DNA of 64,000 bases from Clostridia bacterium (GTDB taxonomy: Bacteria; Bacillota; Clostridia; Christensenellales; Aristaeellaceae). The stretch spans positions 43,311-107,310 of the forward strand of contig JAFRBK010000032.1 of NCBI GenBank assembly GCA_017404985.1, in the 5' to 3' direction. Positions 57,040 to 64,000 of this stretch are shown one piece after another. The translations under genes and the position numbers were made by a program. The first letter of the stretch is position 1. Every line of letters begins with the position of its first letter. The notes beneath the pieces are model-generated. The model made no database searches. It was not told where the DNA came from and saw only the letters and a list, made by a program, of their open reading frames with translations.

Positions 57040-57636
57040 TCAGTTCACCACTGTCACCAGGCTCTTGACAATATATCCGATCACGCCGGTGTTGTTGTCC
57101 TCCACCTGGTACCAGTTCCGGGTCTGCCCCAGCACGGTCAGCGCGTTGCTGGCATAAACCCGGTAGAATTCCTTGCCGTACTGCACGGGAACCAGCCGGA
57201 AGTTGACGAATCCGGAGGCCCGGTTGGGGTTGGGATAAATCGTGAAGGGTGAAGCAACCCGGCTGTAGGTTTTCAGCTCGTTCATCAGGCTGTCCATCGC
57301 CTTTTCCTTGTCGCTCTCCACCACGGGGGTGTATCCGCCGCCTCCGCCCGATGAGTCGGAGAGGAATTCGGTCATCACGTAGGCGATTCCGTTGCCCCAG
57401 CTGATGACGGACCATCCGTTGTTCATGAATTCCAGCACCTGCACCGCGGTTCCGATCGGCACCATAGCCAGCACGGTGCTCGAGCCGCCCGCCGTCGAGG
57501 GTTCGGACCGCACGTTCACCGTGTGCCCGGTGCGGGCATACAGGTACATCGTCGTGTAAGCCGATGCCGTTGTCATCATGCCGCATCCCAGCAGCAGCGC
57601 CAGGGCCAGCACCAGGGAAAGGATCCGTTTGTTCAT
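57040..57636 (-). CDS. secreted protein with two bacterial SH3 domains
   Basis: A 198-residue exported protein: signal peptide (about 1-26), first SH3b domain (about 32-92, ARTGHTVNVRSEPSTAGGSS and WSVISWGNGIAYVMTEF), a Gly-rich linker, and a second SH3b-like domain (about 130-195, FRLVPVQYGKEFYRVYA and WYQVEDNNTGVIGYIVKSL). SH3b domains usually bind peptidoglycan or mediate protein contacts. No catalytic domain. GGAGG precedes the ATG. Confidence 0.85.
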   Translation of the reverse strand: MNKRILSLVLALALLLGCGMMTTASAYTTMYLYARTGHTVNVRSEPSTAGGSSTVLAMVPIGTAVQVLEFMNNGWSVISWGNGIAYVMTEFLSDSSGGGGGYTPVVESDKEKAMDSLMNELKTYSRVASPFTIYPNPNRASGFVNFRLVPVQYGKEFYRVYASNALTVLGQTRNWYQVEDNNTGVIGYIVKSLVTVVN

Positions 57637-57724
57637 GGTCGTTTTTCCTCCTTCTGAGTCGGTTGTTCTGATAATTCTACGAAGTGCCTGCCGTTTTCCT
57701 TCCCGCTGTCCGAAAAAATCTCCG

Positions 57725-57757
57725 AAAAAAAACCGGGAGAGTTTTTTGCTCCCCCGG
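57725..57757 (-). terminator. terminator after the adaptor-like protein gene
   Basis: CCGGG-A-GAG/CTC-C-CCCGG stem (57733-57741 with 57749-57757, one mismatch), followed on the minus strand by eight T. It lies 11 bases past the stop at 57768. Confidence 0.85.
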
Positions 57758-57767
57758 ATCTGCGGTT

Positions 57768-59036
57768 TTATTGTTCGCCTTCGGCGGCTGCGGGCGTTTC
57801 ACCGGTTTCTCCGTCCGGCCGTTCGGGCTTGCCTTCCGTGAAGCCCTCGAAGCCTTCAAAGCCCTCGGGGCGCTGGGGGCGTTCCCGCTTGCTTTCGCCC
57901 TGGGTTTCCCCTTCGGCTGCGGCTTCCGGCTTCTCCTCCGCCGGTGTTTCCTCCGCCGGCTTGTCTTCAGCTTCCTCGGCTTTTTCCTCGCCGATGGTGA
58001 TTTCCATGCTCATCCCGAAGCTCACGGCCTCGTCCGGCGTGAAGTCGATGTATGCCCGGTAGCTGGTTTCCTCCGCGTCCTCTTCCGCCAGGGCGGAGAT
58101 GCGGTTCACGGTGCCGGCGTATTTCCGGCTCTCGTCCGTCGTCAGTTCCATCGCCACGGCGTCCCCGGCCTTCAAGCCCTTCAGGTCGTCCGCCGCGATC
58201 ACGGTCTCCACGCGCATCCCGCTCAGGGGATACAGCGTCACGGCGGCGGCGCCCTGGCTCAGGGCGGAGCCTGCCGAAGCGGATACCTCCGCCACCACGG
58301 CGGCCTCCTCCGCTTTGATCTCCGATCCGGTCATCACGTATCCGGCCCAGGTGCCGTCCAGGGTTTCCATCAGCAGGTCGCCCTTTTTCACGATGTCGCC
58401 GTCCTTCACGGCGATGCTGGCCACCGCGCCCTCCGCGGTGATGGCCGCCGGGCTCACCCGGCTCAGGCTGCCCTGGCCGATCTTTTTATCGGCGGAATGG
58501 GCCTCGTCCCGGAAAATGGATACCGAGTCCCCGACGATAAAGTTTCCGTCTGTTACCATCACAGTATAGTTGCTTCCGTCCACCGCGGTAATCCGTCCGG
58601 ATCCGCTCCGGGCGCTGTTGGACCGGCATACCAGATACACGGTTTCGCCCACGTGCACGAAGGTGGTCTCCTCGGAGCTGTATGCCTTGCTCGTGCTCCC
58701 GCTCACGGTGTATTTCGTCGTTCCTTCCAGGTACATCACCGCACCGTAGGTGTTTGTCACCGTTGCGGCATCATCCCCGGGCGCCGCGAACACGCCGGTC
58801 ACCGTGCCGTCCTCCGGCGCATAAATTTTGGTGGTTTTCAGCGTAGCCATCACGTCCCCGGCGGCTACCACCATGCCCTTTTCCACGTTCACCGCGTCAA
58901 CGGTCCCGCCGATAGGCGCGGCAACCGTCACCGTTTTCCCCGGCGTAACCGTCCCCGAAGCCGTCAAAGCGCTCGCCGAAACAACTCCCATCACCATACA
59001 AAGAACCAATGCAACTCCCAGAATCCGTTTCATCAT
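57768..59036 (-). CDS. exported HlyD/MacA-like adaptor-type protein
   Basis: A 422-residue protein. After a signal peptide (about 1-24) comes a lipoyl-like half-motif (PIGGTVDAVNVEKGMVVAAGD), a second such element (APEDGTVTGVFAAPGDD), a middle SH3-like domain, another biotinyl-like block (VASIAVKDGDIVKKGDLLM), then beta-barrel domains and a Glu/Pro-rich tail with PEGFEGFEGFTEGKPERP. The arrangement is that of membrane-fusion adaptors, but no coiled-coil hairpin or membrane helix anchors it. GAGG precedes the ATG pair. It lies downstream of the MacB-like operon, beyond the repeat element, and may have been its partner. Confidence 0.75.
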   Translation of the reverse strand: MMKRILGVALVLCMVMGVVSASALTASGTVTPGKTVTVAAPIGGTVDAVNVEKGMVVAAGDVMATLKTTKIYAPEDGTVTGVFAAPGDDAATVTNTYGAVMYLEGTTKYTVSGSTSKAYSSEETTFVHVGETVYLVCRSNSARSGSGRITAVDGSNYTVMVTDGNFIVGDSVSIFRDEAHSADKKIGQGSLSRVSPAAITAEGAVASIAVKDGDIVKKGDLLMETLDGTWAGYVMTGSEIKAEEAAVVAEVSASAGSALSQGAAAVTLYPLSGMRVETVIAADDLKGLKAGDAVAMELTTDESRKYAGTVNRISALAEEDAEETSYRAYIDFTPDEAVSFGMSMEITIGEEKAEEAEDKPAEETPAEEKPEAAAEGETQGESKRERPQRPEGFEGFEGFTEGKPERPDGETGETPAAAEGEQ

Positions 59037-59090
59037 TCCATCCTCCTATAATATTGATTCCAACACAACCAAATTTCCTGTTTTCACCTA

Positions 59091-59195
59091 AAGGTAGATC
59101 GTGCGAAGGGGATCATAAGGGGGCGCTGCCGCGCGCGGTGCGCGAGACGCTTGCGTCCGCGGTGCGCGTGCGATTCCTTGCGCAAAGCCCCCTTA
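59091..59195. repeat. palindromic repeat element, copy 1
   Basis: A 105-bp unit made of a 48-bp left arm (59091-59138), a 5-bp centre and a 52-bp right arm (59144-59195). TAAGGGGGC (59116-59124) and GCCCCCTTA (59187-59195) are inverted. The right arm contains the small palindrome GACGCTTGCGTC. Confidence 0.85.
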
Positions 59196-59232
59196 TTTCC
59201 CCCTGTGATCTCATCACACTGCTCTCTCTGTT

Positions 59233-59400
59233 AAGGTAGTCCGTGCGAAGGGGATCATAAGGGGGCGCTGCCGCGCGCGGGTTCGTCGCGCCCGGAAAAC
59301 TGTCCGGTGGACAGTTTTCAGCAGAGAACGGGCGGCAGCCCCGGGGCAGAGACGCTTGCGTCCGCGGTGCGCGTGCGATTCCTTGCGCAAAGCCCCCTTA
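59233..59400. repeat. palindromic repeat element, copy 2, with 68-bp centre
   Basis: Left arm (59233-59280) matches copy 1 except for two or three bases, and the right arm (59349-59400) is identical. The centre is 68 bp instead of 5 and holds a perfect hairpin GAAAACTGTCC/GGACAGTTTTC (59295-59305 with 59309-59319). The final TTA is the stop codon of the minus-strand MacB-like permease. Confidence 0.85.
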
Positions 59401-60615
59401 AACAGCCCTCAGGGCATCAATAGGATTCAACCGGCTCGCTTTGCGTGCGGGAGCCCACCCAAAGATAATCCCCACCGCGGCGGAGAACCCGACGCCCAGC
59501 AGCACCGCCCCGCCGTTGAACACAAAAGCCGTCCCCAAAACCTGGCAAAGAATATAGCTCAAAATCAACCCCATCACCGCCCCGCAGAGCCCGCCGAACA
59601 GGCTCAGCATGAAGCTTTCCAGCAGGAACTGGCTCTGAATCTGCCAGGGAATGGCCCCCAGCGCCTTCTTCAGCCCGATCTCCGCCGTCCGCTCGGTCAC
59701 GGTGGTCAGCATCATGTTCATGATCCCGATGCCGCCGACCAGCAGGGCGATGCTCGCGATGCCCGCCAGCAGGCTGGACATCATCGTGGTCATGGTCTCC
59801 ATCCGTTCCTCAATCGTCTCCATGGAGGCGATGCTGTAGCAGTCTTCCTCGAAGTCGAAAATCACGTCCATCGCGTCGCTGATTTCCGTCTTCGCCGCGG
59901 TGGAATCCGCCCCTTCCTTCAGGTAGGCGGTGAAGCTGGTCACCTCGTCGCTGTTGTTCACCTTCAGCCCCGTGGTATAGGGGATCATCACGTCCGGCGA
60001 CCCGCCGAAAATGGAAGCCACCCCGCCGCCGCTGTCCTCCTCGTACCGCCCGACGATGGTGAAGGGCAGCCCGGCCACGTAAAGGGTCTCCCCGATGGGG
60101 TTCACGCCGAGAAAGAACTGGTCCACCACGTTCTGGCTGATCACGCACACGTAGCTGGCGTTGTCATCGTCGATGAAGTTCAGCGCCCGCCCCTGGACGA
60201 TCATGTCCTCGTTCACCTGGAAATAGTAGGCGTTCCTCCCGGTCACGCTCAGCCCGCTGCTGACCACTTTTCTCCCGTAGCTGATCCGCCCCATCAGGCT
60301 CACGGAGGGCACCACGCCGTCCACCGTTTCCAGTTCCGAGATCTTCTGCAGGTCGGCCGGCGTCATGCCGCTTTTCAGGTCGCTCCCGGTCACGGTCACG
60401 CTCAGCGTTCCGACGCCCAGGCTGGAGAAGCTGGAGGAAATCGTCCCGCTGACGCCGCTCACCGTGGTGATCAGGGTGATGACCGCCATCACGCCGATCA
60501 TGATGCCCAACAGCGTCAGGAAGGACCGCACCTTGTTGCCCCGAATGTTGTCCAGGGCCATCCGGATGCTCTCGCTCCACATCACCAGGTTCGTGCGGAT
60601 TTTTTTACGCATCAT
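59398..60615 (-). CDS. MacB-like ABC transporter permease
   Basis: A 405-residue FtsX/MacB-type permease. One membrane helix (about 32-54) follows the MALDNIRGNKVRSFLTLLGI start. A large extracytoplasmic MacB_PCD domain (about 60-270) is next, then three helices (about 282-400). The family hallmarks are SITDVMGIMIGVMAVI-like hydrophobic start (LLGIMIGVMAVITLI) and GGIGIMNMMLTTVTERTAEIGLKKALGA. Such permeases drive mechanical export with a LolD-like ATPase and an adaptor. It overlaps the ATPase gene by 11 bases. Its stop codon lies in the right end of repeat copy 2. Confidence 0.93.
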   Translation of the reverse strand: MMRKKIRTNLVMWSESIRMALDNIRGNKVRSFLTLLGIMIGVMAVITLITTVSGVSGTISSSFSSLGVGTLSVTVTGSDLKSGMTPADLQKISELETVDGVVPSVSLMGRISYGRKVVSSGLSVTGRNAYYFQVNEDMIVQGRALNFIDDDNASYVCVISQNVVDQFFLGVNPIGETLYVAGLPFTIVGRYEEDSGGGVASIFGGSPDVMIPYTTGLKVNNSDEVTSFTAYLKEGADSTAAKTEISDAMDVIFDFEEDCYSIASMETIEERMETMTTMMSSLLAGIASIALLVGGIGIMNMMLTTVTERTAEIGLKKALGAIPWQIQSQFLLESFMLSLFGGLCGAVMGLILSYILCQVLGTAFVFNGGAVLLGVGFSAAVGIIFGWAPARKASRLNPIDALRAV

Positions 60616-61300
60616 GCATGCCCCCTTCCGTGATCACCCCGTCGATGATGTGGACCACCCGGCGGGCATGCTTCGCGATGTTCAGGTCGTGGGTGATCAT
60701 GATCACCGTGTGCTTCTCCTCGTTCAGCTCCTGAAAAAGCTCCATGATCTGGGCGCCGGTCTTCTGGTCCAGGGCGCCGGTGGGTTCGTCCGCCAGCAGG
60801 ATCCCGGGGTTGCAGATCAGGGCCCTTGCCACCGCCACGCGCTGCTGCTGTCCGCCGCTCAGCTGGCTGGGAAGGTGGTCCATCCGGTCTTTGAGCCCGA
60901 CCCGCTCCAGCATCGCCTCCGCCCGTTCCTTCCGCTCCCGGGGCCGCACCCCGGAGTAGATCAGGGGCAGTTCCACGTTCTTCCGGGCGTTCAGCCGCGG
61001 CAGCAGCTGGCTGTTCTGGAAGATGAATCCGATTTCCCGGTTTCTCAGCTCCGCCAGCTCCTCCTCGTCCAGGTCCTCGACCTCCCGCCCCCGCAGGATG
61101 TATTCCCCCGCGGTCGGCGTGTCCAGGCAGCCGATCAGGTTCATCAGCGTGCTCTTCCCGCTTCCGGAGGGCCCCAGCACGGACAGGTAATCTCCTTCTT
61201 CCAGGTCCAGGTCGATTTTTTTCAGCACGTGGACGCTTTCTCCCGCCAGGTAATAGTCCTTGTCAATTCCCCGCATCCGGAAAAAGATCTCGCTGCCCAT
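60605..61300 (-). CDS. MacB/LolD-type ABC transporter ATP-binding protein
   Basis: A 231-residue ATPase. Walker [19 protein letters not shown], signature [16 protein letters not shown], Walker [14 protein letters not shown] and the H-loop [13 protein letters not shown] are intact. The EPTGALD form and short length are typical of the LolD/MacB/YtrE group. It lies between the adaptor gene (7-base gap) and the permease (11-base overlap). Confidence 0.95.
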   Translation of the reverse strand: MGSEIFFRMRGIDKDYYLAGESVHVLKKIDLDLEEGDYLSVLGPSGSGKSTLMNLIGCLDTPTAGEYILRGREVEDLDEEELAELRNREIGFIFQNSQLLPRLNARKNVELPLIYSGVRPRERKERAEAMLERVGLKDRMDHLPSQLSGGQQQRVAVARALICNPGILLADEPTGALDQKTGAQIMELFQELNEEKHTVIMITHDLNIAKHARRVVHIIDGVITEGGMHDA

Positions 61301-61307
61301 CTCCCTG

Positions 61308-62507
61308 TCACCTCGATCCGCCCGGCATCGTGCTGTTGTTGTTCCGGTTGGTCCGGTTCGTATTGTTGGTGTCCCAGTTCCGGTTCGATCCTCCCCCGCT
61401 TCCGCTGCCGGAGCTCGGCATCTGCTGCGGCCGGTTCACCTGCTGGGATCCGAACAGGCTGCTGAAGAGGCCCGCCAGCCCGGTGTCTTCCTCGGTCTTT
61501 GCGGCCACCTTGTATACGGTCTCCCCTTCGGAGATGCCTTCCTTGATTTCGACGTAGTTCCCGTTGGACACGCCCACGGTCACGGGCGTTTCCGTCATGC
61601 TGCCGTCCGCCGCTTCCTTGTATACGAATGCGGTGTTGTCCCGGGCCGTGCTCAGCGCGTCCATTTTCAGCACGATCACGTTGTTCGCTTCTTCCAGCGG
61701 CACGGTCACCGTCGCCTGCATGCCGGGATAGACTTTCCCGCCCGTCGTGTCCTCAGTGCTCGCGGTGTCTACGTAGACGGTCGCGGTGTAGTAGGCCACG
61801 TTGTTCCCGGTGTAGCTGGCGTAGTCGATCTTGTCGATCACGGAGCTGTAGTTCGCGCTGGCGGAGCTCACGGTCACCCGGCAGCTTTGTCCCACGCTGA
61901 CGGAGGCGATGTCGCTCTCCCCGACCCGGACGGATACCCGCATGTGGTCAAAGTCCGCCAGCGTCATCAGGGAGTCGCCGGAGTTCACCTCGTCCCCCGC
62001 CGCCACGTCGACGGAGCTCACCGTCCCGCTGAAATCCGCGGTCAGCGTCTCGCCGCCGCTCAGCCGCATCAGCTTGGCTCCTTCCTTCACCTGGTCTCCC
62101 GCGGCTACGTAGACCTCCTTCACCTTCTGGCTGCCGGAGGCGGTGTAGTTTTTGCTGTTCACCAGCTGCATGGTCCCGCTGAAGCTCAGGCTGTTGGAGA
62201 TGGATCCGGTGGTAGCGGTATAGGGGTCATATGTCACCTGGTAATCGGCCCGCAGCTTGCGGTATCCGATCCATACGCCGACGCCGACGATGGCCAGGAT
62301 CACCACAGTCCAGATGATTCTCCGAACCAGTTTCTTTCTGTTTTTCTTTTTCTTCTTTTCCGCGGCGCCGGTATCCGCTTCCGCTGCCGCCGGTTCCGCC
62401 TGCCGGTTGTCCGCGTTCACTGCTGCCGGTTCTGCCTGCCGGTTGTCTGCGTTCATCGCTGTCGGTTCCGCCTGCCGGTTTTCCCCGTTCATTGCCGCAT
62501 CTGTCAC
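61308..62507 (-). CDS. MacA-like efflux adaptor (HlyD family)
   Basis: A 399-residue membrane-fusion protein. A 45-residue cytoplasmic start contains three near-identical NRQAEPxA repeats, then a Lys-rich stretch and one membrane helix (about 60-83). The outer part has lipoyl-like halves (VKEVYVAAGDQVKEGAKLM and VSSVDVAAGDEVNSGDSLM) with little or no coiled-coil hairpin between, beta-barrel domains, and a Ser/Gly/Asn-rich tail. This fits Gram-positive MacA/YknX-like partners of MacB exporters. The start is a GTG with GGAG nine bases upstream. First gene of the adaptor-ATPase-permease operon. Confidence 0.88.
   Translation of the reverse strand: MTDAAMNGENRQAEPTAMNADNRQAEPAAVNADNRQAEPAAAEADTGAAEKKKKKNRKKLVRRIIWTVVILAIVGVGVWIGYRKLRADYQVTYDPYTATTGSISNSLSFSGTMQLVNSKNYTASGSQKVKEVYVAAGDQVKEGAKLMRLSGGETLTADFSGTVSSVDVAAGDEVNSGDSLMTLADFDHMRVSVRVGESDIASVSVGQSCRVTVSSASANYSSVIDKIDYASYTGNNVAYYTATVYVDTASTEDTTGGKVYPGMQATVTVPLEEANNVIVLKMDALSTARDNTAFVYKEAADGSMTETPVTVGVSNGNYVEIKEGISEGETVYKVAAKTEEDTGLAGLFSSLFGSQQVNRPQQMPSSGSGSGGGSNRNWDTNNTNRTNRNNNSTMPGGSR
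62391..62492 (-). repeat. 36-bp tandem repeats in the adaptor 5' end
   Basis: About three 36-bp units encode the repeated NADNRQAEPAAx segment at the N-terminus of the MacA-like protein; units differ at a few third positions. Confidence 0.75.
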
Positions 62508-62815
62508 AGCTGCCGTCTCCTTTCAGAGATGAATCATATCCTCCATGTGATCTTATCCCTGGTTTTTGAACGGGATATGAACGCAATGTAAAGGAATTAT
62601 TTTCCATCCCTCAAGGATGCATCCGCCATCACTGCGTAATGCCTCTGCCCCCCTGCGCTCTTTCCGCGCCTTCGTGTTCTGCGTTTGCCACCCCTGTGTT
62701 CTGCGTCTGAGGATAAAAATCGGGAACAGCTATCGCCTGTCCCCAACTTCCTTTCGCCTTCCTCCGCCGTCTCCCTGTGCTTTATAAGGAAAACCGCAGT
62801 ACCGAAAAAACTTGA
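62508..62815. other. intergenic region without a recognised gene
   Basis: About 310 bases between the adaptor gene and the terminator of the DUF6465 gene. I see a weak hairpin (GGGAACAG with CTGTCCCC, 62722-62729 and 62737-62744, one mismatch) and GTGTTCTGCGTnTG repeated twice, but no coding frame with a ribosome binding site. Confidence 0.4.
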
Positions 62816-62819
62816 ATAT

Positions 62820-62864
62820 GAAAAGAGCTGTGAAGCGTCAACCTCTTCAGTCTTTCTTCACAGC
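62820..62864 (-). terminator. probable terminator after the DUF6465 gene
   Basis: 9-bp stem GCTGTGAAG/CTTCACAGC (62827-62835 with 62856-62864, 20-base loop), followed on the minus strand by CTCTTTTC. It starts 15 bases past the stop. Confidence 0.6.
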
Positions 62865-62879
62865 CCCCAAGCCAATCGA

Positions 62880-63326
62880 TTACCAGATTTCGATAGAGCC
62901 TTCTTCGCCCTTCTTGCCAACCCAGTAGATCTTGTTTTCTTCCAGCTTGATGTAAGCGTCCACGGCTTCCTTCGGCAGCTTCGCGGCAATTTCTTCGGGC
63001 GTCACTTTTCCGCCCAGATTGCTTTCGAACACCAGGTTAACCTTGGCAGCCTTCCTCGCGGCTCTCGTTCCTTTGGCTTCCGCGGTCACGGCATCCTTAA
63101 CTTCCTTGGCTTCCGCTTTCTTCGCAGCGATTTTCTTTTCCGTGTTCGCCTTGGCGGCGGTCGCCTTTTCCTTCGTCTGTCTCGCGGCGCTCCGGACCGT
63201 CTTCTTCACTTCGATGGTCTCGGCGGTAGCCTTGTCGGCAGTCTTCTTCGCTGCGGTCTTCACAGCAGCTCCGGCCTTGGCGGCACTCGTCTTGATTTCT
63301 TCGGTAACCTTTTTCTTCGCGGGCAT
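62880..63326 (-). CDS. histone H1-like DUF6465-family protein
   Basis: A 148-residue protein in two parts. Residues 1-90 are Lys/Ala-rich and low complexity (PAKKKVTEEIKTSAAKAGA and similar), like the tail of histone H1-like proteins, and probably helical or disordered and able to bind DNA or other acidic polymers. The last 50 residues form a small domain (VNLVFESNLGGKVTPEEIAA, ENKIYWVGKKGEEGSIEIW) typical of DUF6465. No signal peptide. The ATG at 63326 has GGAGG upstream at correct spacing; an upstream in-frame start is rejected. Function unknown; nucleoid binding is inference from composition. Confidence 0.8.
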   Translation of the reverse strand: MPAKKKVTEEIKTSAAKAGAAVKTAAKKTADKATAETIEVKKTVRSAARQTKEKATAAKANTEKKIAAKKAEAKEVKDAVTAEAKGTRAARKAAKVNLVFESNLGGKVTPEEIAAKLPKEAVDAYIKLEENKIYWVGKKGEEGSIEIW

Positions 63327-63410
63327 AGTCTCATTTCCTCCTGAGTTATTTTTCCGGCGCACATCATACTACACATTTGTATTTTTTGCAAGTCAATCTC
63401 CCAGCTGAAC

Positions 63411-63466
63411 CGAAACGGAGGGACGGTCTTTTTCGTTTCGAAACGGAGGGACGGTCTTTTTCGTTT
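63411..63466. repeat. 28-bp tandem direct repeat
   Basis: Two exact copies of a 28-bp unit containing GGAGGGACGGTC (63411-63438 and 63439-63466), in the non-coding region upstream of the DUF6465 gene. Confidence 0.9.
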
Positions 63467-63470
63467 CGCG

Positions 63471-63575
63471 TTCGAGTCACAAAAAATTCGAGTCACAAAC
63501 TCAACTCTGAACTTCCCCTCTTCCATTACGCTCCGTTTTCGAGTCACAAAAAAATCGAGTCACAAACTCAGCTCT
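63471..63575. repeat. spaced direct repeat with internal TCGAGTCACAAA pairs
   Basis: A 38-bp segment (63471-63508) recurs at 63538-63575 with two differences. Each copy itself contains TCGAGTCACAAA twice, so the short motif appears four times in about 100 bases. Confidence 0.85.
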
Positions 63576-63586
63576 CCACTCTTCAT

Positions 63587-63820
63587 CTAAGCAATCAGCA
63601 TCTTCTGAAAATATTCACCCTCAATGCACCGATACTGCGTCAGCACCATCATCACATCACTGTAAGTCATCCCCTTCATCACCGTTCCCCCATCCTCGGT
63701 TTCCTCTTCCACCGGCATCGGAATCAGCTCCAGCCACTCAGCCGCCGGCTCCTCCTTCATCATCTCCTTCAGCGGTTCCAGAATCCTGTTCATCTTCCGC
63801 ACCTTGTATGCATTAAGCAC
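63587..63820 (-). CDS. small protein or 5'-truncated gene remnant of unknown function
   Basis: A 77-residue reading frame starting at a GTG with no clear ribosome binding site. It is acidic and Met-rich, with an RKMNRILEPLKEMMKEE helix, a LELIPMPVEEETEDGG linker and a helical end. The same frame stays open about 16 codons upstream (…YEFQFQSRRQPNTV), with coding-like character but no ATG before a stop. This suggests either a non-standard start or the tail of a longer gene that lost its 5' end. Family not recognised. Confidence 0.4.
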   Translation of the reverse strand: MLNAYKVRKMNRILEPLKEMMKEEPAAEWLELIPMPVEEETEDGGTVMKGMTYSDVMMVLTQYRCIEGEYFQKMLIA

Positions 63821-63892
63821 CGTATTCGGCTGTCTCCGGCTCTGAAACTGAAATTCATAATCCTGAATTATTCACGGATATTCGCCACCACG

Positions 63893-63944
63893 AAAAAAGC
63901 CTGCTGAAGTGCTGACATTTCAGTTCGAGGCACTGAAGTCAGCA
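63893..63944 (-). terminator. terminator-like hairpin near the window end
   Basis: TGCTGAC plus TTCAGT pair with ACTGAA plus GTCAGCA (63910-63924 with 63932-63944, 2-base bulge). On the minus strand six T follow at 63893-63898, so it may end a gene lying beyond base 64000. Confidence 0.5.
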
Positions 63945-64000
63945 AAAGCAGACTGAACAAAGTGAAATCTGAAGCCCCAAAAGGGCAGATAACCCCCAAA

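Noticed and set aside
59037-59400. Region considered as an insertion sequence
   Set aside because: There is no transposase frame, and the two copies are only about 105 and 168 bp; a non-autonomous repeat fits better.

Overview
The window looks like a chromosomal segment of a moderately high-GC member of the Bacillota, class Clostridia. The signs are the yybS-like/rplI/dnaB and murB/rapZ/whiA neighbourhoods, B. subtilis-type ribosome binding sites (AGGAGG/GGAGGTGA), sigma-A promoters, secG, yhaM, YunG-like and AlaX-type genes, many Sec signal peptides and no outer-membrane genes. A rumen or gut Christensenellales/Aristaeellaceae-like bacterium would fit, but that is only an inference. Most of the window is conserved core genome with accessory envelope genes between. 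No rRNA, tRNA, CRISPR array, transposase or prophage is visible.

Layout: (1) 1-2.7 kb, minus: start of an oligopeptide-type binding protein and an L,D-transpeptidase. (2) 2.8-11.5 kb, minus: one long transcription unit with a YybS-like membrane protein, rplI, dnaB, yhaM, a lipoprotein and a 1261-residue protein with nine SdrD-B-like repeats. (3) 11.6-20.4 kb, minus: two membrane-anchored repetitive coiled-coil proteins flank secG, murB-rapZ-whiA, a large polytopic membrane protein and a YunG-like protein. (4) 20.6-24.3 kb, minus: a GntR/FCD regulator, then fumC-alaX-orf80. (5) 24.4-31.3 kb, plus: a LacI-type sensor/GGDEF protein with cca, then rpsM-rpsK-rpsD-rpoA-rplQ behind a long structured leader. 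(6) 31.3-33.6 kb, plus: an ECF sigma factor, zinc-finger anti-sigma factor and DUF4097 protein behind an ECF-type promoter. (7) 33.8-35.7 kb: small genes around a junction joining the start of addB (plus) to the start of addA (minus), both truncated. (8) 35.7-44 kb, minus: a Gld-like ABC exporter (DUF4340, fused GldF/GldG, ATPase) and dnaE. (9) 44-48.2 kb, minus: a YesM/YesN-type two-component system and two secreted proteins. (10) 48.3-54 kb: a plus-strand YgjP-like metallopeptidase, then a minus-strand unit with a STAS protein, an unusual partner and a ferric-iron-type ABC importer. (11) 54-59 kb: a zinc-ribbon/BI-1 protein, PspC, and secreted PDZ-like, SH3 and adaptor-like proteins. (12) 59-62.5 kb: a MacA/LolD/MacB-like export system ending in a duplicated palindromic element. 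(13) 62.5-64 kb: a histone H1-like DUF6465 protein, short direct repeats and a small or fragmentary ORF.

How it works together: replication and recombination (dnaB, dnaE, addAB remnants), translation (S13, S11, S4, L17, L9, CCA enzyme, AlaX), transcription (rpoA, ECF sigma, WhiA, GntR) and cell-wall work (MurB, L,D-transpeptidase) are mixed with envelope sensing and transport. Several genes are tightly packed: ATGA start/stop overlaps are common, and in two places a terminator T-run touches or overlaps the -35 box of the next gene. The points most worth checking are the addB'/addA' junction, the duplicated palindromic element whose second copy supplies the stop codon of a MacB-like permease, the STAS/partner/iron-transporter unit, the rpsM leader and the two repeat-rich anchored coiled-coil proteins.
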